DNA from: Nitratireductor sp.
GTDB taxonomy: Bacteria > Pseudomonadota > Alphaproteobacteria > Rhizobiales > Rhizobiaceae
DNA: 64,000 bases
Assembly: GCF_017794765.1 (NCBI RefSeq)
Contig: NZ_CP051236.1
Coordinates: 1,331,619 to 1,395,618, forward strand
Direction: 5' to 3'
Shown in pieces: positions 17,900 to 26,419 of this stretch. How positions within the stretch are numbered: the stretch's first letter is position 1; each line of letters starts with the position of its first letter. A program made the translations under genes and the position numbers. The notes beneath the pieces were generated by a model, which saw nothing but the letters and a program-made list of their open reading frames with translations, had not been told where the DNA came from and made no database searches.

Positions 17900-18745
17900 T
17901 CATGTTCGCCACGAAAGAAGGCGCTTTTCAAGCTTGCCGATCAGCCACGCAATGATAAGGCCGATGACGGAGAGAAGTGCCACGCCGGCAATGAGCTGAT
18001 CGAGCGCAAAAAGCGCTCCGGCCATCAGGATATAGGCCCCGACGCCGAATTCAGCGCCAATCATCTCCGCCGCCACAAGCAGAACAATGGCGATGGAAGC
18101 CGAGATGCGAAAGCCCGACAGGATGGCGGGCATCGCGCCCGGCACGATGATCTTGCGCACGATGGACAGCCACGACATGCCGAAGGACTGGCCCATTCGG
18201 ATGAGAGTCCGGTCCACATTGTCGACCCCACCATAGGTGGCGATCACGGTGGGGAAGAAGGTGCCGAACAGGATGGTCGCGACCTTGGAACCTTCGCCAA
18301 TGCCGAACCAGATGATGAAGAGCGGCAGAAGCGCAATCTTTGGAATCGGGAAAAGCGCGGAGACCAGCGGCAGAAGCCCGGCGCGGGCAAGCGAAAAGAG
18401 GCCGATGAAAAGGCCGACGGCAATGCCAAGCAGGCTGCCCAGCGTCCAGCCGACGATCAGTCGGTAAAGGCTCGCGCCCAGATGCTTCCACAACATGCCG
18501 GTCTGGAAGAGATCGATCAGCGCACCGAACGCTTCGGATGGAGCCGGCAGCGCAATCGGGCTGATGAAGCCTGAACGCGAGCCGAGTTCCCAGACCGCCA
18601 GAATGACGAGGAAAACAATTGGCGCGACGGGGCCGAGCGAGCGATGAACGAAACCGCCGCCCCGGAATGGAACCGGACGCTGACCACCTGTTTCAGGCGC
18701 TGCGGCATGGCTGGCAGGCACGTCGCGCGTTGCATCATGCGACAT
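17900..18745 (-). CDS. ABC transporter permease of the SsuC/TauC/NrtB type
   Basis: The 281-residue membrane protein follows a short hydrophilic leader and has about six hydrophobic segments. The cytosolic coupling loop is of the expected form: AATYGGVDNVDRTLIRMGQSFGMSWLSIVRKIIVPGAMPAILSGFRISASIAIVLLVAAEMIGAEFGVGAYI, close to the EAA loop of sulfonate/taurine/nitrate permeases. The ATG at 18745 overlaps the end of the ATPase gene by 11 bases, which fixes the start and shows coupling. It forms a three-gene transporter with the ATPase (18735-19505) and binding protein (19551-20570). The substrate is unknown; members of the group import sulfonates, nitrate, pyrimidines and related anions. Confidence 0.9.
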   Translation of the reverse strand: MSHDATRDVPASHAAAPETGGQRPVPFRGGGFVHRSLGPVAPIVFLVILAVWELGSRSGFISPIALPAPSEAFGALIDLFQTGMLWKHLGASLYRLIVGWTLGSLLGIAVGLFIGLFSLARAGLLPLVSALFPIPKIALLPLFIIWFGIGEGSKVATILFGTFFPTVIATYGGVDNVDRTLIRMGQSFGMSWLSIVRKIIVPGAMPAILSGFRISASIAIVLLVAAEMIGAEFGVGAYILMAGALFALDQLIAGVALLSVIGLIIAWLIGKLEKRLLSWRT

Positions 18746-19505
18746 CGGAAATCTCCCGGTCGGCTTCGCGTGCTTCCTCGCGCATGATCTCCCAGACGCG
18801 GCGCTGGAGGGTTTCGAGCTCTGCCAGCCGGTCGGCACGTTCAGCGAGCGGCATGTCGATTTCGACCACGTCGCGGATACGCCCCGGCCGACGAGACAGA
18901 ACGATGATGCGGCGGCCCAGACGCACGGCCTCGTTGAGGTTGTGCGTCACGTAGCAGGCGGAAAACCGCTCGCGGGTCCACAACGCTACGAGATCGTCCA
19001 TCAGGAGTTCGCGTGTCTGGCTGTCGAGCGCGGAAAGCGGTTCGTCCATCAGCATGATGGCCGGCTTGACGGCGAGCGCCCGGGCAATCGCCACCCGCTG
19101 CTTCATGCCGCCGGAAAGCTGGCGCGGTAGCGCCTTTGCGAAGTCGGAAAGACTGGTGCGCGCGAGCACATCGGCGATTATGGCCTGCCGCTCGGCTGCG
19201 GCGATGCCATGATCTTCCAGTACGAGGCTGACATTGCCTTCCACGCTGCGCCAGGGAAGAAGGGCGAAATCCTGAAAGATGTAGGTCAGCGGATTGAGCG
19301 AGCCTTCCGGCTCCGGGCCGGAAAGAAGCGCTTCGCCCGCATCCGGCTTTTCCAGTCCACCGGCGATGCGCAGAAGCGTGGACTTGCCGCAGCCCGAGGG
19401 ACCGACAATGCAGACGATCTCTCCATCATCCACCGTAAGCGAGATGTCGTCGAGGACGGTCCTGCCGCCATAGTGATGGGTAATGTTCCTGAGAAGAAGC
19501 TGCAT
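18735..19505 (-). CDS. ABC transporter ATPase of the SsuB/TauB type
   Basis: This 256-residue ATPase has Walker A GPSGCGKSTLLR, signature LSGGMKQRVAIARAL, Walker B IMLMDEPLSALD and switch YVTHNLNEAVRLG. A short C-terminal extension, PLAERADRLAELETLQRRVWEIMREE, is commonly seen in SsuB/TauB-like proteins. It powers the transporter whose permease overlaps its 3' end and whose binding protein lies 45 bases upstream. The gene order binding protein, ATPase, permease is usual for the group. Confidence 0.93.
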   Translation of the reverse strand: MQLLLRNITHHYGGRTVLDDISLTVDDGEIVCIVGPSGCGKSTLLRIAGGLEKPDAGEALLSGPEPEGSLNPLTYIFQDFALLPWRSVEGNVSLVLEDHGIAAAERQAIIADVLARTSLSDFAKALPRQLSGGMKQRVAIARALAVKPAIMLMDEPLSALDSQTRELLMDDLVALWTRERFSACYVTHNLNEAVRLGRRIIVLSRRPGRIRDVVEIDMPLAERADRLAELETLQRRVWEIMREEAREADREISDVA

Positions 19506-19550
19506 CGGCTCAAAGAATGCCGCCCCGGGCGGGCCGGGGCGGTTTCGCTG

Positions 19551-20570
19551 TTAGCGGGTTTCCACGAAGCTGGTGTCAACCAGCTTTTCCATCGTCACGC
19601 CTTCGGGCACGAGGCCTTCGGACTTGAACCACTCAAGCTGATCCTCGACGCTGGCGACGCTGAGGGCTGCCCCTTCATTGATGCGCATCGCGCCGGCACG
19701 AATGCGCGGATCGGCCTTTTCGAGCGGCTGGTCGGAATAGACGTATTTGTGGATCATCGCGACGATGGCAGCCGTGTCTTCCTCGCTCATGGTCTTGTCG
19801 ACGAGGGCGGCGTTATAGTCGCTGATCCCCTCGGAAAGGCCGGCGAGGAAGCGCTCGACCAGATCCTTCTTTTCGGTTGCATTTTTTGTCGAGGTGAAGA
19901 CCGTGGTGACCTGATAATTGTCGATGTAATCAGACACTTTGCCGATCTCCACCACTTCCGGCCCCTTGGTGAGTGCGCCGGCGATGTTGGGAACGATGGA
20001 CCATGCATCGATCTGGCCGCTCTTGAGCGAGGCGATGATGGCCGGCACTTTCTGCAGCGGCTTCACCTGGATTTCCGCACGGTCAAAGCCTTCCTTGTCG
20101 GCGATCTTGTGCGCCATGTAGTGGAAGGAGGAGCCGGGGGTGGTGATGCCGTAGGTGTGGCCCTTCAGATCGGCGGGCGTCTTCACGCCGGCGTCATATG
20201 CGGCCCTGGAAGCGAGGATCTTCTGGCCTTCGACATCCGGCGTTTCCTGCAAGGCACCGCCGATGACCTTGATTACGCCCTTGTCGGCAAGGCTGATCAG
20301 GCCACCGGAAATGGCTGTCATGCCGAAATCGACATCGCCTGAAGCGATGGCAACAGCCATGGGCTGCGCGGCCTGGAAGGACACGAACTCGACATCGAGA
20401 TCCTGCGCTTCGAAATAGCCTTTCGCCTCGGCAATGATGCTGGGGGAATGGGATGTGAGCGAAAGAATGCCGACATTGATCTTGTCTGCCGCCTGCGACG
20501 GCAGCGCAAATCCGGCAATTGCGGTGGAAAGGGCAAGTGCGCCGAGCGCACGGCGGGTGATGGCAGTCAT
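19551..20570 (-). CDS. Periplasmic substrate-binding protein of the SsuA/TauA/NMT1 type
   Basis: The 339-residue product starts with an Arg-Arg signal region (MTAITRRALGALALSTAIAGFALPSQA) that could be Tat- or Sec-exported. A type-II periplasmic binding fold follows: INVGILSLTSHSPSIIAEAKGYFEAQDLDVEFVSFQAAQPMAVAIASGDVDFGMTA. The phrase YFEAQDLDVEFV followed by a GDVDFG segment is the usual mark of the SsuA/NMT1 group. It is the first gene of the transporter operon and follows GAGAGGTCCCC. The ligand is not identifiable. Confidence 0.9.
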   Translation of the reverse strand: MTAITRRALGALALSTAIAGFALPSQAADKINVGILSLTSHSPSIIAEAKGYFEAQDLDVEFVSFQAAQPMAVAIASGDVDFGMTAISGGLISLADKGVIKVIGGALQETPDVEGQKILASRAAYDAGVKTPADLKGHTYGITTPGSSFHYMAHKIADKEGFDRAEIQVKPLQKVPAIIASLKSGQIDAWSIVPNIAGALTKGPEVVEIGKVSDYIDNYQVTTVFTSTKNATEKKDLVERFLAGLSEGISDYNAALVDKTMSEEDTAAIVAMIHKYVYSDQPLEKADPRIRAGAMRINEGAALSVASVEDQLEWFKSEGLVPEGVTMEKLVDTSFVETR

Positions 20571-20901
20571 GGGGACCTCTCGGAATGTCTTCGACCAATG
20601 CTATTTGCACAGGCGGCGGACCGGAGCAAGCAAATGGGACGACAAGAAGGCCTAAAGATTTTGTGAAATTGTTTTATATCAGAGCCTTACGAGGGGTTGG
20701 CGCAGAGTGAGGGGCCGGACGCAAAGCGCGTTTCACGAGCGTTTGCACCGCACGCCCTCTGGTTGACATGCAAGGTGCCCGTCCTCTCCCTCGTGATCTT
20801 ATAGCTTGACCATAGGATCCATGCCGTAGCTGTGGCGACGGCAAAGGCGTGGAAAATGAAGCGCTTCTTTTTGAGAGGCTGCGATTTAACCTTGGCGTTT
20901 T

Positions 20902-20930
20902 GGCATGGATCCTCGGGTCGCGCCCGAGGA
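20902..20930. repeat. REP-like hairpin with a distant inverted partner in a gene-free gap
   Basis: TCCTCGGG (20910-20917) pairs with CCCGAGGA (20923-20930) around a five-base loop. The left flank GGCATGGATCCT (20902-20913) is the exact inverse of AGGATCCATGCC at 20814-20825. The element lies in the 402-base gap 20571-20972, which otherwise shows no convincing gene. Similar GAGGGTCCATG-type hairpins appear at 54105-54155, suggesting a dispersed family. Confidence 0.5.
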
Positions 20931-20972
20931 AAACGAAGGAGCGGGGAGGGAGGGGGGATTATCGGGCTGTGC

Positions 20973-23900
20973 CTAAAGACGCGCATCCATCTCTGCGCGG
21001 ATGCGCTTTGCGGCTTCCTCTTTCACCGGGCCGTAGCCGCGGATCTGCATCGGCAATGCGAGGGTCTCGGCGAGTTCTGCCGCATTGCCGGCGTCGAGTT
21101 TTGAAAGCGCATTTTCCACATGCGCCTCGTACCAGTCGATCAGCTCGCGCTCCATGCGTCGCTCGGCGGTGTAGCCGAACGGATCGAAGGCTGTGCCGCG
21201 CAGACGTTTCATGCGGGCGAGGATGCGGAAAGGCAGACGCACCCAGGGGCCGAATTCGCGCTTGAGCGGCCGTCCGCGCGCGTCATTGCCGGAAGCAAGA
21301 AAGGGCGGGGCGAGATGGTGAACGATGCGATAGTCGCCTTCGAACTCGTCTGCGATGCGGGCAGAAAACCCCGTTTCCGTGTGCAGGCGCGCGACCTCGT
21401 ATTCATCCTTGTAGGCCATCAGCTTGAAGAGAGAGCGGGCGACGGCCCGGCTGACGGCATCGCTGCCCAGCGGAGCCTCGACATTACGCACGCGATCCAC
21501 GAAACGGCGGTAGCGCGTGGCATAGGCGACATCCTGATAGTCAGTCAGGAAGGCCTCGCGGCGGGTGATGATCTCATCGAGCGTTCCGTCAGTCTGCGGC
21601 TTGGGGTCGAATAGCTCCTTCAGCGCGTCCGGCCTGTCGGCGGCGAGCCGACCGATGAGGAAGGCGCGGTGGTTTTTCTCGATGGCGACGCCGTTGAGCA
21701 CGATGGCCTGGGTGAGCGCATTGAGCGAGACCGGCACGAGGCCCTTCTGCCAGGCGAAGCCAAGCATCATCACATTGGCGAACACCGTGTCGCCCATGAG
21801 CTTTTCGGAAAGACGGTTGGCGTCCATGGCTGCGAGCGCACCCTTGCCCGTCACGCCTTCGATGGCGGCGAGCCGCTGGTCGACGCGAAGGCTTGCATCG
21901 CGCTTGCGCACGATGTCGCCGGTGGGCATTTCGGCAAGGTTCACCACCGCGCGCATGCCGGGACGGTAGCTGGCCGATGCCTTGGGGGAGGACGACACGA
22001 CAATGTCGCAGCCGATCAGGGCGTCGGCAGCGCCCCGGTCGATGCGCACCTGATGAATGGCGTCGGGTGATGACGCCAGCCGGACATAGGAGAGCACCGG
22101 CCCGAATTTTTGCGCAAAGCCGGTGAAATCAAGCACGCTGGAACCGCGTCCTTCCAGATGCGCAGCCATGGTGATGAGCGCGCCGACGGTGACGACACCG
22201 GTGCCGCCAACACCGGTGATCATCAGGTCGAAGGGAGTGTCGAGTGCCGGAAGTTCCGGATCGGGGAGGTCGGCGGCAAGCCGTGTCAGGTCGATCTCCA
22301 TGCCGGAGCGCTTTTTGCGGGTAGCACCCTCGACGGTGACGAAGCTCGGGCAGAAGCCGTTCACGCAGGAGAAGTCCTTGTTGCAGGACGACTGGTTGAT
22401 CTTGCGCTTGGTGCCGAACTCGGTTTCGAGCGGTTCGACGGAGAGGCAGTTGGATTCCACCGAACAGTCGCCGCAACCCTCGCAGACGAGGTCGTTGATG
22501 ACGACGAATTTTTTCGGGTCTTCCATCTGGCCGCGCTTGCGGCGGCGGCGCTTTTCGGTTGCGCAGGTCTGCTCATAGATGAGGACCGAGACGCCCTTCA
22601 CCTCGCGCAGCTCACGCTGGACGGCGTCCATCTCGCGGCGGTGATGGATGGTGGTGCCGGCGGGCAACTCGCCGGGCTGGAACTTTTCCGGCGTGTCGGA
22701 GACGAGCGCGATGCGCTCCACACCTTCGGCGCGTGAGGAATGCGCGATGGCCTGCACGCTGACGGGACCGTCGACCGGCTGACCGCCGGTCATGGCAACG
22801 GCGTCGTTGTAGAGGATCTTGAAGGTAATGTTGGCCTTTGCTGCAATCGCCTGCCTGACGGCCATCGAACCCGAATGATACCACGTGCCTTCGCCGAGAT
22901 TCTGGAAGACGTGGTTCTTGCCGGTAAAGAGCGAGGAAGCTGCCCAGTTCACGCCCTCGCCACCCATCTGGATCAGCGAGGTGGTTTCGCGGTCCATCCA
23001 GCTTGCCATGAAATGACAGCCGATGCCGGCCAGCGCCTGTGAACCCTCTGGCACCTTGGTCGAGGTGTTGTGCGGGCAGCCGGAGCAGAAATAGGGGGTG
23101 CGGGTCGCACCTTCCACCTGAAGCGAGATGGCGGGTGTGGCGAGGATCTTTTCGGCGCGGGCGATGAAGCCGCTGCCGGGGAAGATGCCTTCGAGCCGCC
23201 TTGCGACGATGGGCAGAAGCAGGCGCGGCGAGAGCTCGCCGGTCCATGGCACGAGCCGTTCGCCATTCTCATCGCGCTTGCCCACCATGGCGTGCGGCTT
23301 GTGGCCGGGCCAGTCGTAGAAATATTCCTTGAACTGGCTTTCGACGATGCCGCGCTTTTCCTCGATGACGAGGACTTCCTGCTTGTCTTTCACGAAGTCG
23401 AGTGCTGCGCGGCGGGCGAGCGGCCACACCATGCCGACCTTGTAAATGTCGATGCCGAGCTGCCGGCATTCGCCCTCGCCGATGCCCAGAAGGCGTAGCG
23501 CCTCCATCAGGTCGAGATGCGCCTTGCCGGTGGTGACGATGCCGAAGCGGGCATCCTTTACGTCGTATATGTGGCGGTCGATGGGATTGGCTTCGGCAAA
23601 CGCCAGAACGGCGTGCTTCTTCGCCTCCATGCGCTCCTCGATCTGCGGCCCGGGAAGGTCCGGCCAGCGATAGTGGAGCCCGCCGGGCGGCGGGGTAAAA
23701 TCGGGTGTGGCAAATACGCGAGGGGTGGGAATGTCGACGGAGGCTGCCGATTCCACGGTTTCCGAAATGGCCTTGAAACCGACCCACATGCCCGAGAAGC
23801 GCGACAGCGCGTAGCCATATTCGGCAAAGGCCAGATATTCCGAAACGTTCGCCGGATTGAGCGTGGGCATGAACCATGCCATGAAAGCCACGTCTGACTG

Positions 23901-24392
23901 GTGCGGCATGGAGGAAGAAACGCAGCCATGATCGTCGCCGGCAACCACCAGAACGCCGCCGTGGGGCGATGAGCCATAGGCGTTGCCGTGCTTCAGCGCA
24001 TCGCCCGAGCGGTCGACGCCGGGGCCCTTGCCGTACCAGAGGCCGAAGACGCCCTCGACTTCGCGCTTCGGATTGGTTTCCACCTGCTGGCTGCCGAGAA
24101 CGGCGGTGGCTGCGAGATCCTCATTGACGGCGGGGAGGAATTCGATCCGGGCGGCGTCGAGCCGGTCCTTCGCCCTCCATAACTCCAGATCGAGCGCGCC
24201 GAGCGGCGATCCGCGATAGCCGGAGATGAAACCTGCCGTGTTGAGGCCGCTCGCGCGGTCGCGGCGTGCCTGATCGAGCACGGCGCGCACGAGCGCCTGC
24301 GTGCCGGTCATGAAGACGCGGCCCTTTTCCTGGGTATAGCGGTCCTCGAGCTGATAGCGCGCGAGTTCGCCGGCCTTGGGTTGGACGGTCAT
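20973..24392 (-). CDS. Fused indolepyruvate:ferredoxin oxidoreductase (IorA-IorB type)
   Basis: The 1139-residue protein combines the usually separate subunits of a thiamine-diphosphate 2-oxoacid oxidoreductase. N-terminal residues form the pyrimidine-binding half (TGTQALVRAVLDQ, GFISGYRGSPLG). The TPP-binding half contains CSGCPHNTSTKVPEGS and GIGCHFMASWMDR. Iron-sulfur cysteines follow in CEGCGDCSVESNC and CNKDFSCVNGFCPSF near residue 640. The gamma domain has MITGVGGTGVVTVGALI near 740, and a DUF6537-like C-terminus ends the protein. It oxidatively decarboxylates aryl- or branched 2-oxo acids to acyl-CoA in amino-acid catabolism. An Lrp-type regulator is divergent from it, with palindromes between. 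The length is normal for the fused aerobic form in proteobacteria. Confidence 0.94.
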   Translation of the reverse strand: MTVQPKAGELARYQLEDRYTQEKGRVFMTGTQALVRAVLDQARRDRASGLNTAGFISGYRGSPLGALDLELWRAKDRLDAARIEFLPAVNEDLAATAVLGSQQVETNPKREVEGVFGLWYGKGPGVDRSGDALKHGNAYGSSPHGGVLVVAGDDHGCVSSSMPHQSDVAFMAWFMPTLNPANVSEYLAFAEYGYALSRFSGMWVGFKAISETVESAASVDIPTPRVFATPDFTPPPGGLHYRWPDLPGPQIEERMEAKKHAVLAFAEANPIDRHIYDVKDARFGIVTTGKAHLDLMEALRLLGIGEGECRQLGIDIYKVGMVWPLARRAALDFVKDKQEVLVIEEKRGIVESQFKEYFYDWPGHKPHAMVGKRDENGERLVPWTGELSPRLLLPIVARRLEGIFPGSGFIARAEKILATPAISLQVEGATRTPYFCSGCPHNTSTKVPEGSQALAGIGCHFMASWMDRETTSLIQMGGEGVNWAASSLFTGKNHVFQNLGEGTWYHSGSMAVRQAIAAKANITFKILYNDAVAMTGGQPVDGPVSVQAIAHSSRAEGVERIALVSDTPEKFQPGELPAGTTIHHRREMDAVQRELREVKGVSVLIYEQTCATEKRRRRKRGQMEDPKKFVVINDLVCEGCGDCSVESNCLSVEPLETEFGTKRKINQSSCNKDFSCVNGFCPSFVTVEGATRKKRSGMEIDLTRLAADLPDPELPALDTPFDLMITGVGGTGVVTVGALITMAAHLEGRGSSVLDFTGFAQKFGPVLSYVRLASSPDAIHQVRIDRGAADALIGCDIVVSSSPKASASYRPGMRAVVNLAEMPTGDIVRKRDASLRVDQRLAAIEGVTGKGALAAMDANRLSEKLMGDTVFANVMMLGFAWQKGLVPVSLNALTQAIVLNGVAIEKNHRAFLIGRLAADRPDALKELFDPKPQTDGTLDEIITRREAFLTDYQDVAYATRYRRFVDRVRNVEAPLGSDAVSRAVARSLFKLMAYKDEYEVARLHTETGFSARIADEFEGDYRIVHHLAPPFLASGNDARGRPLKREFGPWVRLPFRILARMKRLRGTAFDPFGYTAERRMERELIDWYEAHVENALSKLDAGNAAELAETLALPMQIRGYGPVKEEAAKRIRAEMDARL

Positions 24393-24487
24393 GCAATTCC
24401 TCCGGTGCAGACTGGAAGAATTCTAAACCGGGGGCGATGGAAAATTGTGCCAGATTTGGCGTTTGAAATATGGTTTCTGGTGGAATT

Positions 24488-24522
24488 ATCCGATAACGTC
24501 GGATTAAACGAATAATTATTCG
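24488..24522. promoter_or_regulatory. Paired palindromes between indolepyruvate oxidoreductase and Lrp regulator
   Basis: ATCCGA-TAACG-TCGGAT (24488-24504) is a perfect inverted repeat with a five-base spacer. CGAATAATTATTCG (24509-24522) is a perfect 14-bp palindrome. Their centres are about 20 bp apart, two helical turns, and both lie just upstream of the Lrp-type ATG at 24535. This arrangement fits dimer or octamer binding by an Lrp/AsnC protein that controls itself and the divergent oxidoreductase gene. Confidence 0.6.
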
Positions 24523-24534
24523 GGATTTCAGATA

Positions 24535-25014
24535 ATGGCTGAAAAGCTGACCGAGCAGGACAAGCGGCTTCTGGACGCCCTGCAGGAGAACTGCCGGCTC
24601 TCCAACCAGGAGCTCGCGGAACGGGCGGGCATGTCGGCTTCTGCCTGCTGGCGGCGGGTGAAGGCGCTGGAGGAGGCGGGGCTGGTCTCGCAATATGCAG
24701 CTCTGCTCGACATCGAGAAGGCGGGGCTCGGGTTTCAGGCCATCGTGCATGTCTCGCTGACGCGGCATGACCACCGGCATGTGGATACGTTCATCGCCGA
24801 AACGCGGCGGCGGCCCGAGGTGCTTGACTGTTATTCCACCACGGGTGAGGCGGATTATCATCTGCGCGTCGTGTGCCGCGACCTGGCTGCCTACAATCGC
24901 TTCCTGGAGGATTTTCTGTTTCGCCTGCCGGGCATCGCCAATGTACGGACCAATCTGATCCTGAAGGACATCAAGAAGAACAGTCCTGTTCCGGTGCAGC
25001 TTAAGGCCAATTGA
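24535..25014 (+). CDS. Lrp/AsnC-family transcriptional regulator
   Basis: A 159-residue protein with the N-terminal winged helix (TEQDKRLLDALQENCRLSNQELAERAGMSASACWRRVKALEEAGLV) and the C-terminal RAM ligand-binding domain (VHVSLTRHDHRHVDTFIAETRRRPEVLDCYSTTGEADYHLRVVCRDLAAYNRFLEDFL). Such regulators sense an amino acid or its 2-oxo acid. Divergence from the indolepyruvate oxidoreductase gene, with two palindromes in between, suggests it controls aromatic or branched-chain amino-acid breakdown. The ATG at 24535 gives the standard length for the family. Confidence 0.93.
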   Translation: MAEKLTEQDKRLLDALQENCRLSNQELAERAGMSASACWRRVKALEEAGLVSQYAALLDIEKAGLGFQAIVHVSLTRHDHRHVDTFIAETRRRPEVLDCYSTTGEADYHLRVVCRDLAAYNRFLEDFLFRLPGIANVRTNLILKDIKKNSPVPVQLKAN

Positions 25015-25066
25015 CAATCGGCGTTCGGTCACCTCCTTTTCGGTCGCCAAACGAGGAGGACATCGG

Positions 25067-26386
25067 ATGACGAATGTGGCGCTTACCGGGCTTGCGCGCG
25101 ATCTGGAACAGCGGGCGGAGGACGGTCGGCCAGTGCGTATCGGCCTGATCGGCTGCGGCGAGATGGGCACCGACATCGTCACGCAGGTGGCGCGCATGAA
25201 GGGCATCGAGGTGGCGGCAATCGCCGACACGCGGCCTGAACGCGCGGCAAGGGCCATCGAGATTGCCGGACGTGCTGCCGAAAGCGCTGTCGAGGCGACG
25301 ACGTCTGGCGCGATCGCCGACGCGATCCGGGCAGGTAAGACGGCGCTTTGCGGCGATTCGCTGATGGTGGCGCAGAACGATCTGGTGGACGTGGTGATCG
25401 ACGCCACCGGCAAGCCGGCGGTGGGCGCGGAGATCGGGCTTTCGGCGATGGAGGCCGGCAAGCATCTCGTCATGATGAATGTCGAGGCCGACGTGACCAT
25501 CGGCGCTTATCTTAAGCGTGAGGCGGCGCGGCTGGGCGTGACCTATTCGCTGGGCGCGGGCGACGAGCCGTCTTCCTGCATGGAGCTGATCGAGTTCGTC
25601 TCGGCCATGGGGCATGACATCGTTGCCGCCGGCAAGGGCAAGAACAACCCGCTCAATGTGGATGCCGTGCCGGACGACTATGCCGAGGAAGCGGAACGGC
25701 GCAACATGAATGTGCGCATGCTGGTCGAGTTCGTCGACGGTTCCAAGACGATGGTGGAGATGGCGGCCATCGCCAACGCCACGGGTCTTGTGCCGGACAG
25801 GCCGGGCATGCATGGCCCGGCGGCAAGCCGCGAGGAGCTTTCAAGCGTTCTCTGCCCGATTGCCGATGGCGGCGTGCTCTCGAAAAAGGGCTGTGTCGAC
25901 TTCACGGTTGGCAAGGGTGTCGCGCCGGGCGTGTTCGTGGTGGCGGAGATGGATCATCCGCGCCTGCGCGAGCGCATGAACGATCTGAAGCTGGGCGCAG
26001 GGCCGTATTACACCTTTTTCCGGCCCTATCATCTGACCTCGCTGGAAGTGCCGCTCACCTGCGCCCGCGCCGTGCTCTACAACAAGGCGGACATGGTGCC
26101 GCTCGACAGGCCGGTTGCGGAAGTCTGTGCCGTGGCGAAGAAGGATCTCGCCCCGGGCGACCGGCTCGACGCGATCGGCGAATACAGCTACCGGGCGTGG
26201 ATCATGAGGACCGATGAAGCGCGCGCGGCAAAGGCGGTGCCCTGTGGGCTGCTTGAGGGCGGCACGGTGACCGCCCCGGTGAAGAAGGGCGCGCTTCTCA
26301 CCCATGCGAATGTCGCGCCCGACGCGGCTTCGCGGCTGGTGGCGCTCAGGGCGCGGCAGGATGCGATGGTGTTCGGCGAAGAGTGA
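25067..26386 (+). CDS. NAD(P)-dependent oxidoreductase with C-terminal SAF domain, substrate unknown
   Basis: The 439-residue protein has a Rossmann fold near the N-terminus (VRIGLIGCGEMGTDIVTQVARMKGIEVAAIADTRPERA), a homoserine-dehydrogenase-like middle (GLSAMEAGKHLVMMNVEADVTIG, SLGAGDEPSSCMELIEFV) and a C-terminal SAF-type region (VCAVAKKDLAPGDRLDAIGEYSYRAW with PCGLLEGGTVTAPVKKGALLTHANV). SAF domains in this context have led to frequent mislabelling as FlgA; no flagellar gene is nearby. The protein probably oxidises or reduces a small polar acid or sugar derivative. It follows the Lrp gene by 52 bases and has its own AACGAGGAGGAC ribosome site. Function not assigned. Confidence 0.8.
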   Translation: MTNVALTGLARDLEQRAEDGRPVRIGLIGCGEMGTDIVTQVARMKGIEVAAIADTRPERAARAIEIAGRAAESAVEATTSGAIADAIRAGKTALCGDSLMVAQNDLVDVVIDATGKPAVGAEIGLSAMEAGKHLVMMNVEADVTIGAYLKREAARLGVTYSLGAGDEPSSCMELIEFVSAMGHDIVAAGKGKNNPLNVDAVPDDYAEEAERRNMNVRMLVEFVDGSKTMVEMAAIANATGLVPDRPGMHGPAASREELSSVLCPIADGGVLSKKGCVDFTVGKGVAPGVFVVAEMDHPRLRERMNDLKLGAGPYYTFFRPYHLTSLEVPLTCARAVLYNKADMVPLDRPVAEVCAVAKKDLAPGDRLDAIGEYSYRAWIMRTDEARAAKAVPCGLLEGGTVTAPVKKGALLTHANVAPDAASRLVALRARQDAMVFGEE

Positions 26387-26419
26387 TGCGTGGCGAGCGC
26401 CAGAGCCTGCGTCGATCCT

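Noticed and set aside
19209..20342. Plus-strand open frame of 377 codons opposite the SsuAB-like genes
   Set aside because: It spans two real minus-strand genes and their gap and has no ribosome site or recognisable domain.
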